Assembly: GCA_905216095.1 (NCBI GenBank) | Contig: CAJMSQ010000007.1 | Coordinates: 1-64,000 of the forward strand | Length of the DNA stretch: 64,000 nt | Direction: 5' to 3' | Source: an uncultured bacterium | GTDB lineage: Bacteria > Bacteroidota > Bacteroidia > Bacteroidales > Bacteroidaceae | Part shown: piece by piece, positions 1-8,700 of the stretch | Layout: each line of letters starts with the position of its first letter | Position numbering within the stretch: the stretch's first letter is position 1 | Position numbers and translations under genes: made by a program | The notes under the pieces: generated by a model | Seen by the model: only the letters and a program-made list of their open reading frames with translations | Told to the model about the DNA's origin: nothing | The model's database searches: none

Positions 1-57
1 GAACCAACGACCCCGAGATTACAAATCACGTGCTCTGGCCAACTGAGCTAAAGAGGC
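1..57 (-). tRNA. tRNA-Thr (anticodon TGT), 3' part cut off by the window edge
   Basis: Read on the minus strand from 57 down to 1, the segment has a 7-base acceptor strand GCCTCTT, TA at positions 8-9, a D-arm GCTC...GAGC, an anticodon arm with loop TTTGTAA (19-25) and the start of the T-arm GTTGG-TTC. The anticodon is TGT (21-23), so it reads ACA threonine codons. The anticodon stem has one U-U mismatch (third pair). The T-loop remainder and acceptor 3' strand lie outside the window. Its 5' base directly follows the SRP RNA, so both probably come from one precursor. Confidence 0.9.
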
Positions 58-160
58 GGGTGGGTAAGCTCTCTGTATCGCGCCGCTACAACCAACTACC
101 TTTGCTGCGATCAAGCCCTGGAGGATTCGAAGGGAGCTGGCCGTACAGCACCTACCCGTT
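58..160 (-). ncRNA. ffs: Bacterial small signal recognition particle RNA (4.5S-like)
   Basis: The minus strand from about 160 to 58 folds end to end: CGGGTAGGT near the 5' end pairs with ACCCACCCG at the 3' end, and CTGTA pairs with TACAG. The 5' start GGGTAGGTGCTGTACGG resembles E. coli 4.5S RNA (GGGGGTGCTGT). The diagnostic Ffh-binding motif is present: CAGG and AGCA separated by exactly 10 bases, as in E. coli. The loop between them (GCUUGAUCGC) is not the usual GNRA-capped hairpin. A canonical promoter lies just upstream and tRNA-Thr follows with no spacer. The role by family is to bind Ffh and target nascent membrane and exported proteins. The exact 5' end is uncertain by a few bases. 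Confidence 0.82.
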
Positions 161-169
161 TTCTGAGTG

Positions 170-200
170 CAAAAGTACGTATTTTTTTTTCTCTGACAAA
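170..200 (-). promoter_or_regulatory. Primary sigma promoter for the SRP RNA / tRNA-Thr transcript
   Basis: On the minus strand TTTG (197-200), 19 bases, then TACTTTTG (170-177) matches the Bacteroidetes consensus TTTG-N19/20-TAnnTTTG. The predicted start, about 7 bases downstream near 163, falls at the 5' end of the SRP RNA. Confidence 0.8.
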
Positions 201-201
201 A

Positions 202-480
202 TTTTATTCAAAAAAGTAATGATTATTCCACTATGGACATCATCTTTGAATTTTGCCCCTTCATACGCACCTGTTCTCGTCATGGCGTATTCTCTCATTC
301 AACTTGACCTGCATCTTATTAGAAAATCCAGACAAGAAAATACAGGAAGAACAAGAATAACCGGCAAAAAACTGCAACCTATTCACTGCAATCAGATTGG
401 GTCAAAAGTAAAGAACACGGCACATTTTCGCATAATCTTATACTTTGCAAATGCAGCAATATTATTGTGTATGGCAACAA
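202..480. other. AT-rich spacer with no recognised gene
   Basis: Between the SRP RNA promoter and the dnaK terminator I find no convincing coding frame, tRNA or structured RNA. The reading frame that crosses it on the plus strand also crosses the SRP RNA and the antisense of dnaK, so it is not a gene. Confidence 0.5.
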
Positions 481-523
481 CAAGCAAAAGCGTGCAGCTC
501 AATGAGTTGCACGCTTTTGCTTG
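481..523 (-). terminator. Hairpin terminator of dnaK
   Basis: A 16-base perfect inverted repeat, CAAGCAAAAGCGTGCA (481-496) and its complement (508-523), with a short loop. It lies 28 bases beyond the dnaK stop codon, and the arms end in T-rich sequence on both strands. Confidence 0.8.
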
Positions 524-551
524 TTGTTTATTATCTGCCTCCTTATCGGAA

Positions 552-2459
552 TCATTTGACCTCCTCAAAGTCAGCATCCTGGATATCATCTTTGGCATTT
601 CCTCCGGACTGCTGACCGCCCTGGGAACCGGCATCGGGACCGGGCTGAGCACCCGTCTGCTGATACATCTGAGCACTGGCTGCCTGCCATGCGTTGTTAA
701 GTTCAGCCGTGGCAGCATCAATGGCGGAGAGGTCCTGAGACTTATGAGCTTCCTTCAGTTTGGAAAGGGCAGCCTCAATAACCGACTTCTTGTCGGCAGG
801 GAGTTTGTCGCCCAGCTCTTTCAACTGGTTCTCGGTCTGGAAAATCATAGAGTCGGCCTGATTGATTTTATCTACGCGCTCACGCTCCTTCTTGTCGGCC
901 TCGGCATTAGCTTCGGCCTCCGCCTTCATGCGGTCAATCTCCTCCTGACTCAAGCCACTGCTAGCCTCAATGCGGATAGCCTGTTCCTTACCGGTAGCTT
1001 TATCCTTGGCCGATACCTTAAGAATACCGTTAGCGTCAATGTCGAACGTCACCTCAATCTGAGGTACACCACGACGAGCGGGAGCAATACCTGCCAAGTT
1101 GAAACGGCCAATGCTCTTGTTATCGCGGGCGAACTGACGCTCTCCCTGCAATACGTGAATGGTAACCTCAGGCTGATTGTCTTCTGCTGTAGAGAACACC
1201 TGGCTCTTTTTGCAAGGAATTGTCGTATTGGCTTCGATGAGTTTTGTCATCACACCACCCAATGTCTCAATACCCATGGAAAGCGGAGTTACGTCGAGCA
1301 ATACGATGTCACCAACACCTTCTTCCTTATTAAGGATTGCACCTTGGATACTTGCACCTACAGCCACCACCTCATCGGGGTTCACACCCTTAGAGGGAGC
1401 TTTTCCGAAGAAATCCTGCACAAGTTGCTGTACAGCGGGAATACGGCTGGAGCCACCGACGAGAATCACCTCATCAATATCGCTTGTGCTGAGTCCTGCG
1501 TCCTTCAATGCGGCCTCACATGGAGCCTTGCAAGCCTGTATAAGACCATGAGCCAAAGCTTCAAACTTAGCACGGGTAAGCGTCTTGACCAAATGCTTGG
1601 GCACGCCACCAACCGGCATGATGTAAGGCAGGTTTATTTCTGTCGTAGTAGAGCTAGAAAGTTCAATCTTGGCTTTTTCTGCGGCTTCCTTAAGGCGCTG
1701 CATAGCCATGGGGTCAGCAGAGAGGTCTGCACCTTCGTCATTCTTGAATTCCTGAACAAGCCAGTCAATGATAACATGGTCAAAGTCATCACCACCCAAG
1801 TGTGTGTCACCATTAGTGGAGAGCACCTCGAACACACCGCCGCCAAACTCAAGGATTGATATATCAAACGTACCGCCACCGAGGTCGAACACGGCAATCT
1901 TCATATCCTTGTTAGCTTTGTCTATACCATAGGCAAGCGCAGCTGCCGTGGGCTCGTTTACAATACGCTTTACGTCAAGACCGGCGATCTGTCCTGCTTC
2001 CTTGGTAGCCTGACGCTGAGAGTCGCTGAAGTAGGCCGGTACGGTGATGACAGCTTCCGTGATTTCCTGTCCCAGATAATCCTCGGCTGTTTTCTTCATC
2101 TTCTGAAGTATCATAGCCGAAATCTCCTGCGGCGTATACTGGCGACCGTCCACATCCACACGAGGAGTGTTGTTATCACCACGAACTACCTTGTACGGAG
2201 TGCGGCTAATTTCTTTCTGCACTTGATCATAGGTCTCCCCCATGAAACGTTTAATAGAATAAATCGTGCGCTGAGGGTTTGTAATAGCCTGACGTTTGGC
2301 CGGGTCACCCACCTTCCGCTCGCCGCCTTCCACGAAAGCCACGATTGAAGGAGTTGTACGCTTGCCTTCACTGTTGGTGATTACGACAGGTTCATTACCT
2401 TCGAATACGGAAACGCAACTGTTGGTCGTTCCCAAGTCAATTCCAATAATCTTTCCCAT
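552..2459 (-). CDS. dnaK: Molecular chaperone DnaK (Hsp70)
   Basis: A 635-residue Hsp70, the usual length for this family. The N-terminal ATPase domain (to about residue 385) opens with the phosphate-binding motif [12 protein letters not shown] and carries the [12 protein letters not shown] and VGGSSRIP signatures. The substrate-binding domain and helical lid follow, then a Gln/Gly/Pro-rich linker and the acidic tail [11 protein letters not shown]. It uses ATP to hold and release unfolded protein segments with DnaJ and GrpE, neither of which is encoded here. It is transcribed alone: a terminator lies just downstream, and its own leader contains a sigma-54-like promoter and a short palindrome. 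The start codon follows from family alignment. Confidence 0.98.
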   Translation of the reverse strand: MGKIIGIDLGTTNSCVSVFEGNEPVVITNSEGKRTTPSIVAFVEGGERKVGDPAKRQAITNPQRTIYSIKRFMGETYDQVQKEISRTPYKVVRGDNNTPRVDVDGRQYTPQEISAMILQKMKKTAEDYLGQEITEAVITVPAYFSDSQRQATKEAGQIAGLDVKRIVNEPTAAALAYGIDKANKDMKIAVFDLGGGTFDISILEFGGGVFEVLSTNGDTHLGGDDFDHVIIDWLVQEFKNDEGADLSADPMAMQRLKEAAEKAKIELSSSTTTEINLPYIMPVGGVPKHLVKTLTRAKFEALAHGLIQACKAPCEAALKDAGLSTSDIDEVILVGGSSRIPAVQQLVQDFFGKAPSKGVNPDEVVAVGASIQGAILNKEEGVGDIVLLDVTPLSMGIETLGGVMTKLIEANTTIPCKKSQVFSTAEDNQPEVTIHVLQGERQFARDNKSIGRFNLAGIAPARRGVPQIEVTFDIDANGILKVSAKDKATGKEQAIRIEASSGLSQEEIDRMKAEAEANAEADKKERERVDKINQADSMIFQTENQLKELGDKLPADKKSVIEAALSKLKEAHKSQDLSAIDAATAELNNAWQAASAQMYQQTGAQPGPDAGSQGGQQSGGNAKDDIQDADFEEVK

Positions 2460-2504
2460 AATTGTATTATTTTTATTTGTTATTTAATTCTTTATTTATA
2501 TACT

Positions 2505-2520
2505 ACATGGATGTCCATGT
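2505..2520 (-). repeat. Palindrome in the dnaK leader
   Basis: ACATGGATGTCCATGT is a 7+2+7 perfect inverted repeat. If transcription starts near 2524 from the sigma-54-like site, it occupies the extreme 5' end of the dnaK mRNA. There it could form a 6-pair hairpin with a 4-base loop, or it could be an operator in DNA. Confidence 0.5.
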
Positions 2521-2535
2521 GTATGCCCTGTTATT

Positions 2536-2552
2536 TGCAAGGAACATGCCAA
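2536..2552 (-). promoter_or_regulatory. Candidate sigma-54 (RpoN) promoter for dnaK
   Basis: On the minus strand TTGGCATGTTCCTTGCA fits the RpoN -24/-12 consensus (YTGGCAYG-N4-TTGCW), with the invariant GG and GC separated by 10 bases. The predicted start near 2524 gives a leader of about 65 bases. No TTTG/TAnnTTTG promoter is obvious between this site and the dnaK start. RpoN and an activator would be needed from elsewhere in the genome. Confidence 0.6.
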
Positions 2553-2673
2553 AACTGACAACTTTCTACGAAAAATATCGCACATGACATTTTGTCAGAC
2601 ACAAAGAGCTATCAAGGCAGCCTTTTGCATCGACGCAGCACATCCTTATGGGAAAGAAAAATCTTTGGATTCC

Positions 2674-3438
2674 TTACTTTATACCTTCCTTGTCCATGAA
2701 AATATGGTCGGGATAGGATATGGCAACCAAAGAAAGAGCATTACCCGGTACAGACTCACCGGCAGAACATCTGTTCTTGTCGGTAATGACCTGACAGAAT
2801 TCTTCCACACTCATCCGATTGCGCCCTACCTCCAGCAATGTGCCGACAATGGCGCGCACCATGTTACGCAGGAAACGGTCGGCCGTAATTTCAAAACGCC
2901 ACAAGTCATCCTCAACCTGAACCCAACGGGCTGATTCGACGTGGCAGATGTTTGTCTTCGTATCAGTGTGCGTTTTGCTGAAACTGGTAAAATCCTCAAA
3001 ATCACAGAGCCTGCTTGCAGCTGTATTCATTAGTCCGAAATCAGGGGTAAAAAACAGCCGCGTGGCAAAATGACGGCGGAAAGGATTCTTCTTCGTATAG
3101 ACAAAATAATGATACGTCCGGCCGGTCGCATCAAATCGGGCATGGGCGTTGTCGCATACTCGGATAATCCTGCTGACAGCTATGTCGGGAGGCAGCAGCC
3201 GACAGAGTTTATCACTAAGATATTGGTTATCGAATGTTGCCGACGTATCAAAATGCCCCATCATCATGGATGCGTGTACTCCGGCATCAGTTCGTCCGGC
3301 ACCCACTACTTGTATGTCTTCGCGCAACAGTGTACTCAGTGCACGATTGAGACGTTGTTGTACGCTGTCGGCATTGGGTTGAATCTGCCAACCATGATAG
3401 GCGGTCCCGTCGTATGAGAATTGTATGAAGAAACGCAT
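2674..3438 (-). CDS. truA: tRNA pseudouridine(38-40) synthase TruA
   Basis: A 254-residue TruA-family enzyme. The hallmark motif GAGRTDAGVHA near residues 47-57 holds the catalytic aspartate. The N-terminus MRFFIQFSYDGTAYHGWQ is typical of the family, and the C-terminal region RFLRNMVRAIVGTLL matches its conserved tail. It converts uridines 38-40 of the tRNA anticodon arm to pseudouridine in the cytoplasm. It lies between rplI and dnaK on the same strand, but separate signals on both sides suggest an independent unit. Confidence 0.97.
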   Translation of the reverse strand: MRFFIQFSYDGTAYHGWQIQPNADSVQQRLNRALSTLLREDIQVVGAGRTDAGVHASMMMGHFDTSATFDNQYLSDKLCRLLPPDIAVSRIIRVCDNAHARFDATGRTYHYFVYTKKNPFRRHFATRLFFTPDFGLMNTAASRLCDFEDFTSFSKTHTDTKTNICHVESARWVQVEDDLWRFEITADRFLRNMVRAIVGTLLEVGRNRMSVEEFCQVITDKNRCSAGESVPGNALSLVAISYPDHIFMDKEGIK

Positions 3439-3477
3439 AAGTTTAGAATGAATATAATGAATGGGGAATAAGAACGA

Positions 3478-3510
3478 ATCGGTGCCGTACCGAAATGGTG
3501 CGACACCGAT
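3478..3510 (-). terminator. Hairpin after rplI
   Basis: ATCGGTG...CACCGAT arms (3478-3484 and 3504-3510), extended inside by GTACC/GGTGC pairing, lie 27 bases past the rplI stop. The following T-run is weak (TCGTTCTTATT), so this may be an inefficient terminator or a processing hairpin. Confidence 0.55.
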
Positions 3511-3536
3511 ATTATTATAGTGTTTTAAGAAATGTC

Positions 3537-3986
3537 TCAGGCTTCTTCAGCTACAACCTCGAAAGGAACTTCGGCTGAAACTTCCTTATGAAGTTTGATG
3601 GTAGCCTTATAGCTGCCAACCTCTTTGACATCTTTCACAACGATAGCCTTGCGATCGATTTCGAAACCAAGTTTTCCGAGTTCTTCGGCAATGTGCAGAC
3701 TGTTTACAGAGCCATAAATGGCACCGGTAGCACTTACCTTTGTCATTATCTTGATGGTTTCTACCGCATTGAGCTTTTCGGCAAGAGCCAAAGCATCATT
3801 CTTAATTTTCTCAAGTTTGTGAGCGCGTTGCTTCAAGTTTTCAGCCAACACTTTCTTGGCAGCTTCCGAAGCAATGACAGCCTTGCCCGTAGGGATGAGG
3901 TAATTGCGACCGTAACCGCTCTTTACGTTTACGACATCGTCCTTGTAACCCAAACCGTGTACGTTTTCTTTCAAAATGAGTTCCAT
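3537..3986 (-). CDS. rplI: 50S ribosomal protein bL9
   Basis: 149 residues, the standard bL9 length. The N-terminal RNA-binding domain shows the family signature (MELILKENVHGLGYKDDVV, then VKSGYGRNYLIPTGKA). A long connecting helix (about residues 40-75) and the C-terminal domain follow. It binds 23S rRNA near the L1 stalk and affects frame maintenance. It is the last gene of rpsF-rpsR-rplI, with 16 bases between it and rpsR, and is followed by a hairpin. Confidence 0.98.
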   Translation of the reverse strand: MELILKENVHGLGYKDDVVNVKSGYGRNYLIPTGKAVIASEAAKKVLAENLKQRAHKLEKIKNDALALAEKLNAVETIKIMTKVSATGAIYGSVNSLHIAEELGKLGFEIDRKAIVVKDVKEVGSYKATIKLHKEVSAEVPFEVVAEEA

Positions 3987-4002
3987 ATCTTATACCTCCT
4001 TT

Positions 4003-4272
4003 TTATTTCATCAAATCGGTTACGAAAGGAAGCAAGGCCAAGTGGCGTGCACGCTTGACGGCCTGTGCCACGCGACGCTGATACTTCAAAGAAGTTCCAG
4101 TGATGCGACGGGGCAGAATCTTACCCTGCTCGTTCAAGAACTTTTTCAAGAATTCGGGATCCTTGTAGTCAATATACTTGATTCCGCTCTTCTTGAAGCG
4201 GCAATATTTCTTTTTCCGAACGTCCACGGTGGGCGGGGTCAAGTAACGGATTTCAGATTGTGCTTGTGCCAT
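4003..4272 (-). CDS. rpsR: 30S ribosomal protein bS18
   Basis: 89 residues, a normal bS18 with a short Bacteroidetes-type N-terminal extension. The core motif is [19 protein letters not shown], followed by [18 protein letters not shown] and the basic helix [18 protein letters not shown]. It binds the 30S platform together with bS6, encoded immediately upstream with only 3 bases between the genes. Confidence 0.98.
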   Translation of the reverse strand: MAQAQSEIRYLTPPTVDVRKKKYCRFKKSGIKYIDYKDPEFLKKFLNEQGKILPRRITGTSLKYQRRVAQAVKRARHLALLPFVTDLMK

Positions 4273-4275
4273 GGT

Positions 4276-4617
4276 TTAGTCCTCCTTAGTTTTTTTGTTG
4301 TTACGACGCTTTTCCGCATACAGGGCGGCATACTTCTCTAACTTCACGGTGAGGAAACGAATTACGCGTTCGTCACGGCGATAACCGATTTCAAGCTTGT
4401 CGATAACGTGCGGCTCAGCCTTGAATTCCAACAACTGATAGAAACCGGTGGACTTCTTCTCGATGGGATAAGCCATTTTCTTGAGGCCCCAGTTCTCTTC
4501 ATTGATAATCTCAGCGCCCTCGGCGGTAAGAATACCCTTGAATTTTTCGACCGTCTCCTTCATCTGTTGTTCAGACAAAACGGGAGTCATAATGAAAACG
4601 GTCTCGTACTGATTCAT
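4276..4617 (-). CDS. rpsF: 30S ribosomal protein bS6
   Basis: I place the start at [12 protein letters not shown] (4617), giving 113 residues, the normal bS6 size. A longer in-frame opening (to 4776) would put a canonical promoter inside the gene and adds sequence unlike bS6. An adjacent ATG at 4620 is an equally possible start. The ferredoxin-like fold is recognisable from [33 protein letters not shown] and [10 protein letters not shown]. It partners with bS18 on the 30S platform. It is the first gene of rpsF-rpsR-rplI. Confidence 0.96.
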   Translation of the reverse strand: MNQYETVFIMTPVLSEQQMKETVEKFKGILTAEGAEIINEENWGLKKMAYPIEKKSTGFYQLLEFKAEPHVIDKLEIGYRRDERVIRFLTVKLEKYAALYAEKRRNNKKTKED

Positions 4618-4663
4618 CATACTTGTTAAATGAATATTGTGTTTTATTTGCAAAATTGCGGCG

Positions 4664-4694
4664 CAAAGATACGAATTTGAATTTATTCCACAAA
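4664..4694 (-). promoter_or_regulatory. Promoter of rpsF-rpsR-rplI
   Basis: On the minus strand TTTG (4691-4694), 19 bases, TATCTTTG (4664-4671): a perfect match to the Bacteroidetes housekeeping consensus. The predicted start near 4657 leaves a leader of about 40 bases before rpsF, which fixes the short start of that gene. Confidence 0.85.
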
Positions 4695-5026
4695 GAACAT
4701 ATAGGCTTTTTCTCATTACATGTTCTTCAAAAACGCTCCAGACATCCAAAAAAATTACGATTTTGCAACTAAACACTGTTAGCGACCTGATTATTTATTA
4801 AAACAAATGCTATTTATTTGGTCGTATCAAATCATGTTCGTACCTTCATACTCATGAACAACAAGCCAATAATATAACAATCATTTTGCGCGGACAGTCC
4901 CAAACAGACAGACAAATTTAAAGCGTATTCGTAAAACCGATAAAGAAGACAAAAAGGCTTACAGAGAGCGATATTAGCATTGATGCTCTCCAATGAACCG
5001 AGATAAAAAAGGATAAAGTAGAAAAA
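4695..5026. other. Intergenic region between divergent rpsF and the PrdX-like gene
   Basis: AT-rich, with no supported coding frame. It must hold the promoter of the plus-strand gene at 5027, but I see only imperfect TAnnTTTG-like strings and do not assign one. Confidence 0.4.
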
Positions 5027-5572
5027 ATGAAAACAATCGAATTTATAGGGCATCCTCCATACAGAGAGGATATGGAAGAAGTTGAGAAGGAGACATACCG
5101 TTTCCTTGACAACCTTACCATCAAATATCATACAATATGTCATGATGCGATATTCAGTATGAAAGAATGCAAGGATATGGAACAAGCATTAAGAGCCATC
5201 ATACCCAAGAATCTTTTCTTGTGCAACAGGCAGAAAACACAATTTTATTTGCTTATGATGCCCGGAGAAAAAGCATTCAACCCCAAACAACTTTCTGCGG
5301 ACTTAGGATGCCCACATCTGTCTTTTGCAGACGAAAGACAAATGGTAGGCATGCTTGGCGTCCATCCGGGTGCAGTGTCGCCAATGGGATTGATACACGA
5401 ACACGACAAAAAAGTTCTACCGGTAATAGACCGAGCACTTATCCAATATGAATACATAGGTTGTCACCCTTGTGTCAATACCGCTACCATCAGATTGAAA
5501 ACAGCAGACCTATTGAACAGAATAATACCCGAATCAGGTCATCATTATAGGATAGTCGATCTGAAGCCGTAA
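5027..5572 (+). CDS. YbaK/PrdX-type aminoacyl-tRNA deacylase
   Basis: 181 residues with the YbaK/ProRS-associated (INS-like) editing domain across most of its length. Recognisable parts are KNLFLCNRQKTQFYLLMMPG, the strand region HLSFADERQMVGMLGVHPGAVSPMGL and the end of the fold near GCHPCVNTATIRLKTADLL. The family includes free-standing proteins that hydrolyse mischarged tRNA, classically Ala-tRNAPro. It is a single-gene unit facing away from rpsF, with a strong hairpin after it. Substrate preference (Ala, Cys or other) cannot be told from sequence alone. Confidence 0.85.
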   Translation: MKTIEFIGHPPYREDMEEVEKETYRFLDNLTIKYHTICHDAIFSMKECKDMEQALRAIIPKNLFLCNRQKTQFYLLMMPGEKAFNPKQLSADLGCPHLSFADERQMVGMLGVHPGAVSPMGLIHEHDKKVLPVIDRALIQYEYIGCHPCVNTATIRLKTADLLNRIIPESGHHYRIVDLKP

Positions 5573-5670
5573 TGACGGAACAGCAAGAGGCATCCATGTA
5601 CCATACGCGACTTCATGACAATCCATATAGAGGACATCTGTTCCAAAACTACATATAATTTCATAAAGAA

Positions 5671-5701
5671 TCCGCTCCGTATGATTGATATACGGAGCGG
5701 A
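5671..5701. terminator. Bidirectional terminator between the PrdX-like gene and the GH84 gene
   Basis: A 12-base perfect stem TCCGCTCCGTAT (5671-5682) / ATACGGAGCGGA (5690-5701) with a 7-base loop. It is flanked by AAAGAA on the left and CTTTATT on the right, so it can end transcripts from both strands of this convergent pair. Confidence 0.8.
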
Positions 5702-5769
5702 CTTTATTCAAGGTTCAGGTACCTCTTCTATACGAGAGTTCTTTAGCCCAACCTATCGTTAATGTCTCT

Positions 5770-8700
5770 TCATTTGAAGAAGACCTTGTACGTGGCATTT
5801 CGGCCATCCGACAAAGAAACCTTCACGATATGCACGTTGTCGGAAGTTGCCGTTACGGGCACTTGTGCCTGCTTTACACCGGACAGTTTCTGCGAAAGCA
5901 CCATCTTGCCGGCGGGGGTATAGACATTGACGGCAGCAATTCCCTCGGGGGAGGAAACAAACAGTCTGTTACCCTCTACACGCAGTTGGGTTGAGGATTG
6001 TCCCTCTACAAACCGTATACCTGTAATCTCCGGTTCCTTGGCGTCATCAAGGACTTCCACGATTTCATAAATAATCGGAGCTTGGAATCCCGCCCATGCA
6101 ATATGCAAACCTATGGCATCCTTATACTCTGTCAGATCCACTACCTGCTTATAGTCTGTCAAATCAGCCACATGGTATCCCACACTGCCCGGACTACTGG
6201 CAACCTTAACACTCAACATGGCCTTTCTTTCGGCTGAATTATCCAAGTCCTGATAAATCACAACAGACTTGACGGGATATCGTTGCTGGAAATAGTAATT
6301 AATCCACTGTATAGTAGGTGCAACCGGCATACTTGTATGCGCAAGGGCGTCAGTCAGTTCCGTCACTTCCTTTTCATCGAAAGACACACACTTTTCCTTA
6401 ACCACATCCTGCTTGTATTCAATCTCATACAGACGCATCCACTTGTTGGTATTGGCCTCCACCAATCGCAGGCGGATGAACTTTATATTTGTGTCAGGCT
6501 GATTGTTCACGAAATCGCAATAGCTTACCTCAGAGGAATAAGACTTCACCTGCGGCAGGCTCATCGTGAAGTCCGTCGTATAGTTACCCTTCACCGTGAG
6601 TGCCGTCCAAGTGTTGCCATCGGCCGAGACCTCCACACGTCCTTTGTTCATGTAGTCGCCGTTTACGGTTCCCACATATAAGCGCACTTCGGATATTTTG
6701 GCCGGACTGGCAAGCTGAAGCGTATAAGCATCATTATTCTGCTGGTTGCGCTTGAGACAGCAATAGGTATCATATCTACCATCAGCCAAGAATTCTTTGG
6801 TGTGTCCTTCGTAAATTTCTCCGGAAGGGATTGTTACTGCCTCTGTAACGGCCTCCACCGCAGGCTTCACCGAGAAAGAAGCGCTACTTGTGGGGAAAAA
6901 TCTAAGCGTTCTGGGCGTATCGGACTCGTTCTTTATACACATGAATTTGACAAAGTCAGACATCATCGTTTCCTTGTCCGAATATTTCACCCACGTATAA
7001 CCGTCGCCGGAATATAATACCGTATAGTTGGCTATAATCGTATCGGCAATCGTCACATCATCCAGTCTCACGGGACGAGGCAGGGATATACCGACATACT
7101 GGTTCTTTTCGAGTTTGTTTGTAGAGCGGAAGATAAAGACAGATCCGTCATTGTTCGTAGTACAAGTACCTTGCGCGCCCTCAATGTTGGAGAAGAATGT
7201 CGCTTTCGTTTCTGCGGACTGTTTGAAATAACCTTCCATGGACCTTTCTTTCATGAACTTGACGAAAGGTTCGAGTCCCGAGCTGGCAGTCATGGCCTGA
7301 TTGTAGGAAACAGAGATACCACTGCCCATTCCCTCAAGAGCCGCTACGGTGTAATTGGCATCCGTATCTATCTTGTTGATGAGTGTCGCATGAGGAGCAT
7401 ACTTTTCCCATTTTTCGCCCTGCTCATTCTCTTCCATGTTGAGCAATTCCTGGAATGCGACAGACGAGGCTGCCATCTGCTTCAACTTCAGAAGCCAAGG
7501 CTTAAGGTCGTTGTAGAGCAGTCTGTCACTTTCATTTTCGGAATCTTTCCAGGCCTCAAGCTCCGTGCAGGCTGCAACGATTTTTTTCAGCCGCTCCTTC
7601 AAAGCCGTATCCGAATAATTGCCGCCGCTGATCTGAGTCTTATAATTGTCTATCAGGGACTGCAGGTCAGCAGTTTCACCATAACGCAGATATTCTGCCA
7701 GGAATCTATAAGTTTCGGCCTTCTCCTTGCCGACGATTGCCGGGAAAGAAGCCTCCCAACTGCTCTTGTTGTCAAAGCCGGAAGTATTCCAAGCATAGTT
7801 GGCTACACTGAAGAGAGGAATTTTCGCAACTTCTCCCTGCTGCATCGGGTTACTTACGATACCGCAACCGTTCAGCAACTCTTCCGGAAGCCGTGAGTTG
7901 TTGCTGATGGCAGGCATATCGACGAAGTTCGTATAAGTATCCATCGGGAATATACGTGCATCGGCATTGTCGTTACACGGATAATTCCACCACCATCCGG
8001 CATCACGTCCCAAATACTGCTTCACCTGATTGAGGTCACTGCTGTTGGGAACGCTCCACACGCCCCATCCGGTGGTATAGATGGTCACATTGTTGGGTGT
8101 TGCGGCCAAGGCCTCGAAGAAAGCCTTACGCTGCGCCTCACCGCCACCGGCAAACGCGGAGCAATAAATCTGAGGAACGAAATGCAAAGGCTGGACCGTA
8201 TCGGCCGGAACCGCATCCGCAGTATTGTATTTCGCTTCCAAAGCACGCTGTATCTCCGTTACACGGTCGGCATTGAGTTTATAACCGGCATCGTCGCTCG
8301 GGATACTCACGTCATCCACGAAGACAGCGAACTGCCGCACGCCGAGTTGATACATCTTGTCGAACTTGGACATGATGTCCTCTACTACGGTATTGCTGCC
8401 CAGGAAGTTGTTACCCGGATGTATCGCCCAGATAAAGTTCACTTTCGTGTCGTGCGACATTTCCGAAAGCTCACTAATCATGTCCTGAGACAGCCATCCG
8501 TTCTTCTCCTGCTCGGCCGTAAGCGTGGTGGGATAGGCATCCTGCCACTTTTCGGAATGATACGGATCACTCTTTGCGCCATAAAGATAAGTATTCATCT
8601 TGTTGCGCATCATGAACTTCATGAGGTCTTTCTTTACGCTTATCGAATAAGGATAACCATAGTATCCCTCCACAATGCCACGGCTTTGCTGGTCGGCATA

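Noticed and set aside
122..136. A T-loop-like TTCGAATCC string (minus strand) suggesting a second tRNA or a tmRNA end
   Set aside because: The bases on either side (CTCCC and CCTCC) cannot pair, and the surrounding fold fits SRP RNA.
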